DNA from: Chloroflexota bacterium | Lineage (GTDB): Bacteria; Chloroflexota; Limnocylindria; Limnocylindrales; CSP1-4 | Direction of reading: 5' to 3' | Length of the DNA stretch: 5,505 nucleotides | Assembly (NCBI GenBank): GCA_021790715.1 | Contig: JAJYGK010000085.1 | Location: forward strand, 1 to 5,505 | Part shown: in pieces, positions 4,551-5,505 of the stretch | Layout: each line of letters starts with the position of its first letter | Numbering within the stretch: position 1 is the stretch's first letter | Translations under genes and position numbers: made by a program | The notes under the pieces: model-generated | Seen by the model: only the letters and a program-made list of their open reading frames with translations | Told to the model about the DNA's origin: nothing | Database searches by the model: none

Positions 4551-4557
4551 GGAGAGG
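4551..4557 (+). promoter_or_regulatory. Ribosome binding site of leuS
   Basis: GGAGAGG ends 5 nt before the GTG at 4563. This decides for the GTG as start, ahead of the conserved N-terminal segment YDPAAIEPRWQARW. Confidence 0.75.
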
Positions 4558-4562
4558 TTCCC

Positions 4563-5505
4563 GTGTCCGTCACGAACAGAAGCCGCATCGACCGCTACGA
4601 CCCCGCGGCCATCGAGCCCCGCTGGCAGGCGCGCTGGGCCGAGCTCGGCCTCTACCGGACGGACCTCCACGACACGTCGCGGCCCCGCTACTACCTCCTG
4701 ACGATGTACCCGTACCCGTCGGGCGACCTCCACATCGGGCACTGGTACATCAAGACGCCGACGGACGCGATCGCCCGCTACCGGCGCATGAACGGCCTGA
4801 ACGTCTTCTTCCCGATCGGCTTCGATGCCTTCGGCCTGCCGGCCGAGAACGCGGCGATCAAGCACGGCATCCACCCGGCCGACTGGACGATGCGCAACAT
4901 CGACAACATGCGCCGCCAGCTGCGGTCGATGGGCGCCACGTTCGACTGGTCGGCCGAGGTCGTCACGGCGAACCCCGAGTACTACCGCTGGAACCAGTGG
5001 ATCTTCCTGAAGTTCCTCGAGGCGGGCCTGGCGTACCGCGCGATGGCGCCGGTCGACTGGTGCCCGAAGGACCAGGTCGTGCTGGCCCGCGAGCAGGTCG
5101 AGGGCGCGGACCGCCACTGCTGGCGCTGCGGCACCCCGGTCATCAAGCGCGACCTGGAGCAGTGGTTCTTCCGGATCACGAAGTACGCCGACGAGCTGCT
5201 GCGCTTCGACGGCATCGACTGGCCGGAGCCCGTGCGCGTCATGCAGACCAACTGGATCGGCCGGTCGGAGGGCGCCGAGGTCACCTTCACCGTGGCCCCC
5301 GATGAGTTTCAGGCGGGCGGCGAGCCGCTGCGCGTCTTCACGACCCGCCCAGACACCCTCTTCGGAGCGACGTTCATGGTGCTCGCCCCCGAGCACCCGC
5401 TCGTCGCGCAGCTCACGCACCCCGGGCAGCGCGAGGCGGTCGAGGCGTACCAGTACGAGGCGCGCCGCAAGTCGGAGATCGACCGCCTGTCCACGGAACG
5501 GGAGA
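4563..5505 (+). CDS. leuS: Leucyl-tRNA synthetase, N-terminal 314 residues (runs off right edge)
   Basis: LeuRS charges tRNA-Leu with leucine in the cytoplasm and hydrolyses mischarged tRNA in its CP1 editing domain. The visible part starts with RYDPAAIEPRWQARW (11-25), typical of the family. The class I signature is PYPSGDLHIGHW (50-61), with HIGH at 57-60. GFDAFGLPAENAAIKHG (86-102) completes the catalytic half. The zinc-binding insertion follows, with C167 in DWCPKD and C186/C189 in CWRCGTPV. The TNWIGRSEGAEV segment (229-240) leads into the CP1 editing domain, whose threonine-rich motif is TTRPDTLFGATF (260-271). The full protein is usually about 800-870 residues, so the KMSKS loop and anticodon-binding domain lie outside the window. 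The start is GTG with a good SD. No frameshift or missing key residue is seen. A long minus-strand frame lies opposite it and is judged a codon-bias artefact. Confidence 0.97.
   Translation, partial: MSVTNRSRIDRYDPAAIEPRWQARWAELGLYRTDLHDTSRPRYYLLTMYPYPSGDLHIGHWYIKTPTDAIARYRRMNGLNVFFPIGFDAFGLPAENAAIKHGIHPADWTMRNIDNMRRQLRSMGATFDWSAEVVTANPEYYRWNQWIFLKFLEAGLAYRAMAPVDWCPKDQVVLAREQVEGADRHCWRCGTPVIKRDLEQWFFRITKYADELLRFDGIDWPEPVRVMQTNWIGRSEGAEVTFTVAPDEFQAGGEPLRVFTTRPDTLFGATFMVLAPEHPLVAQLTHPGQREAVEAYQYEARRKSEIDRLSTERE

Noticed and set aside
4333..4562. T-box or leucine attenuator for leuS
   Set aside because: No T-box consensus is visible, no leucine-rich leader peptide was found, and the promoter at 4495-4502 leaves only about 54 nt of leader.
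4074..5420. Minus-strand open frame of 448 codons opposite leuS
   Set aside because: It is antisense to a clear leuS and also runs across the tRNA. Its composition is that of a codon-bias shadow.

Overview
The window is very GC-rich (roughly 70% by eye) bacterial chromosome, with housekeeping genes and no sign of a mobile element, phage or CRISPR array. The leucyl-tRNA synthetase N-terminus (wording such as TMYPYPSGDLHIGHWYIK), the VKOR-type disulfide enzyme and TANNNT promoters suggest Chloroflexota, possibly an uncultured Limnocylindria-like lineage. A high-GC actinobacterial relative is the main alternative. This placement comes from remembered family patterns, not from a search.

Layout: (1) 1-275, minus strand, N-terminal part of an unidentified membrane protein running off the left edge. 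(2) 276-425, divergent control region with a minus-strand promoter and a strong inverted repeat. (3) 426-893, plus strand, single-domain VKOR family protein. (4) 894-1061, convergent gap with a strong hairpin terminator. (5) 1062-1445, minus strand, small Ser/Pro/Ala-rich envelope protein with a signal peptide, preceded by a leader holding two perfect 7-bp inverted repeats. (6) 1618-2529, plus strand, cis-prenyltransferase (UppS family, nearest in wording to mycobacterial Rv1086), apparently transcribed without a leader. (7) 2602-3366, minus strand, YgjP/DUF45-type zinc metallopeptidase. (8) 3367-3741, gene-free stretch with two short tandem duplications. (9) 3742-4197, plus strand, small PadR-like winged-helix protein. 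(10) 4257-4332, plus strand, tRNA-Ala(GGC) with encoded CCA. (11) 4563 to the right edge, plus strand, leuS, first 314 codons.

The first six protein genes alternate in strand, so they are most likely single-gene transcripts and not one operon. Only the last three genes (winged-helix, tRNA-Ala, leuS) share a strand, and the tRNA and leuS each have an apparent promoter of their own. Functional links are loose. VKOR would serve disulfide formation in the envelope, where the Ser/Pro/Ala-rich protein would also sit. The prenyltransferase makes isoprenoid carriers or their short precursors. tRNA-Ala and leuS belong to translation.

I found no convincing new multi-gene system. The most useful observations are a recurring GC-TANNNT promoter element at four starts, a probable leaderless prenyltransferase mRNA with a competing internal start, the short-chain (Rv1086-like) look of that enzyme, and unexplained inverted or direct repeats in the control regions of VKOR, the envelope protein and leuS.
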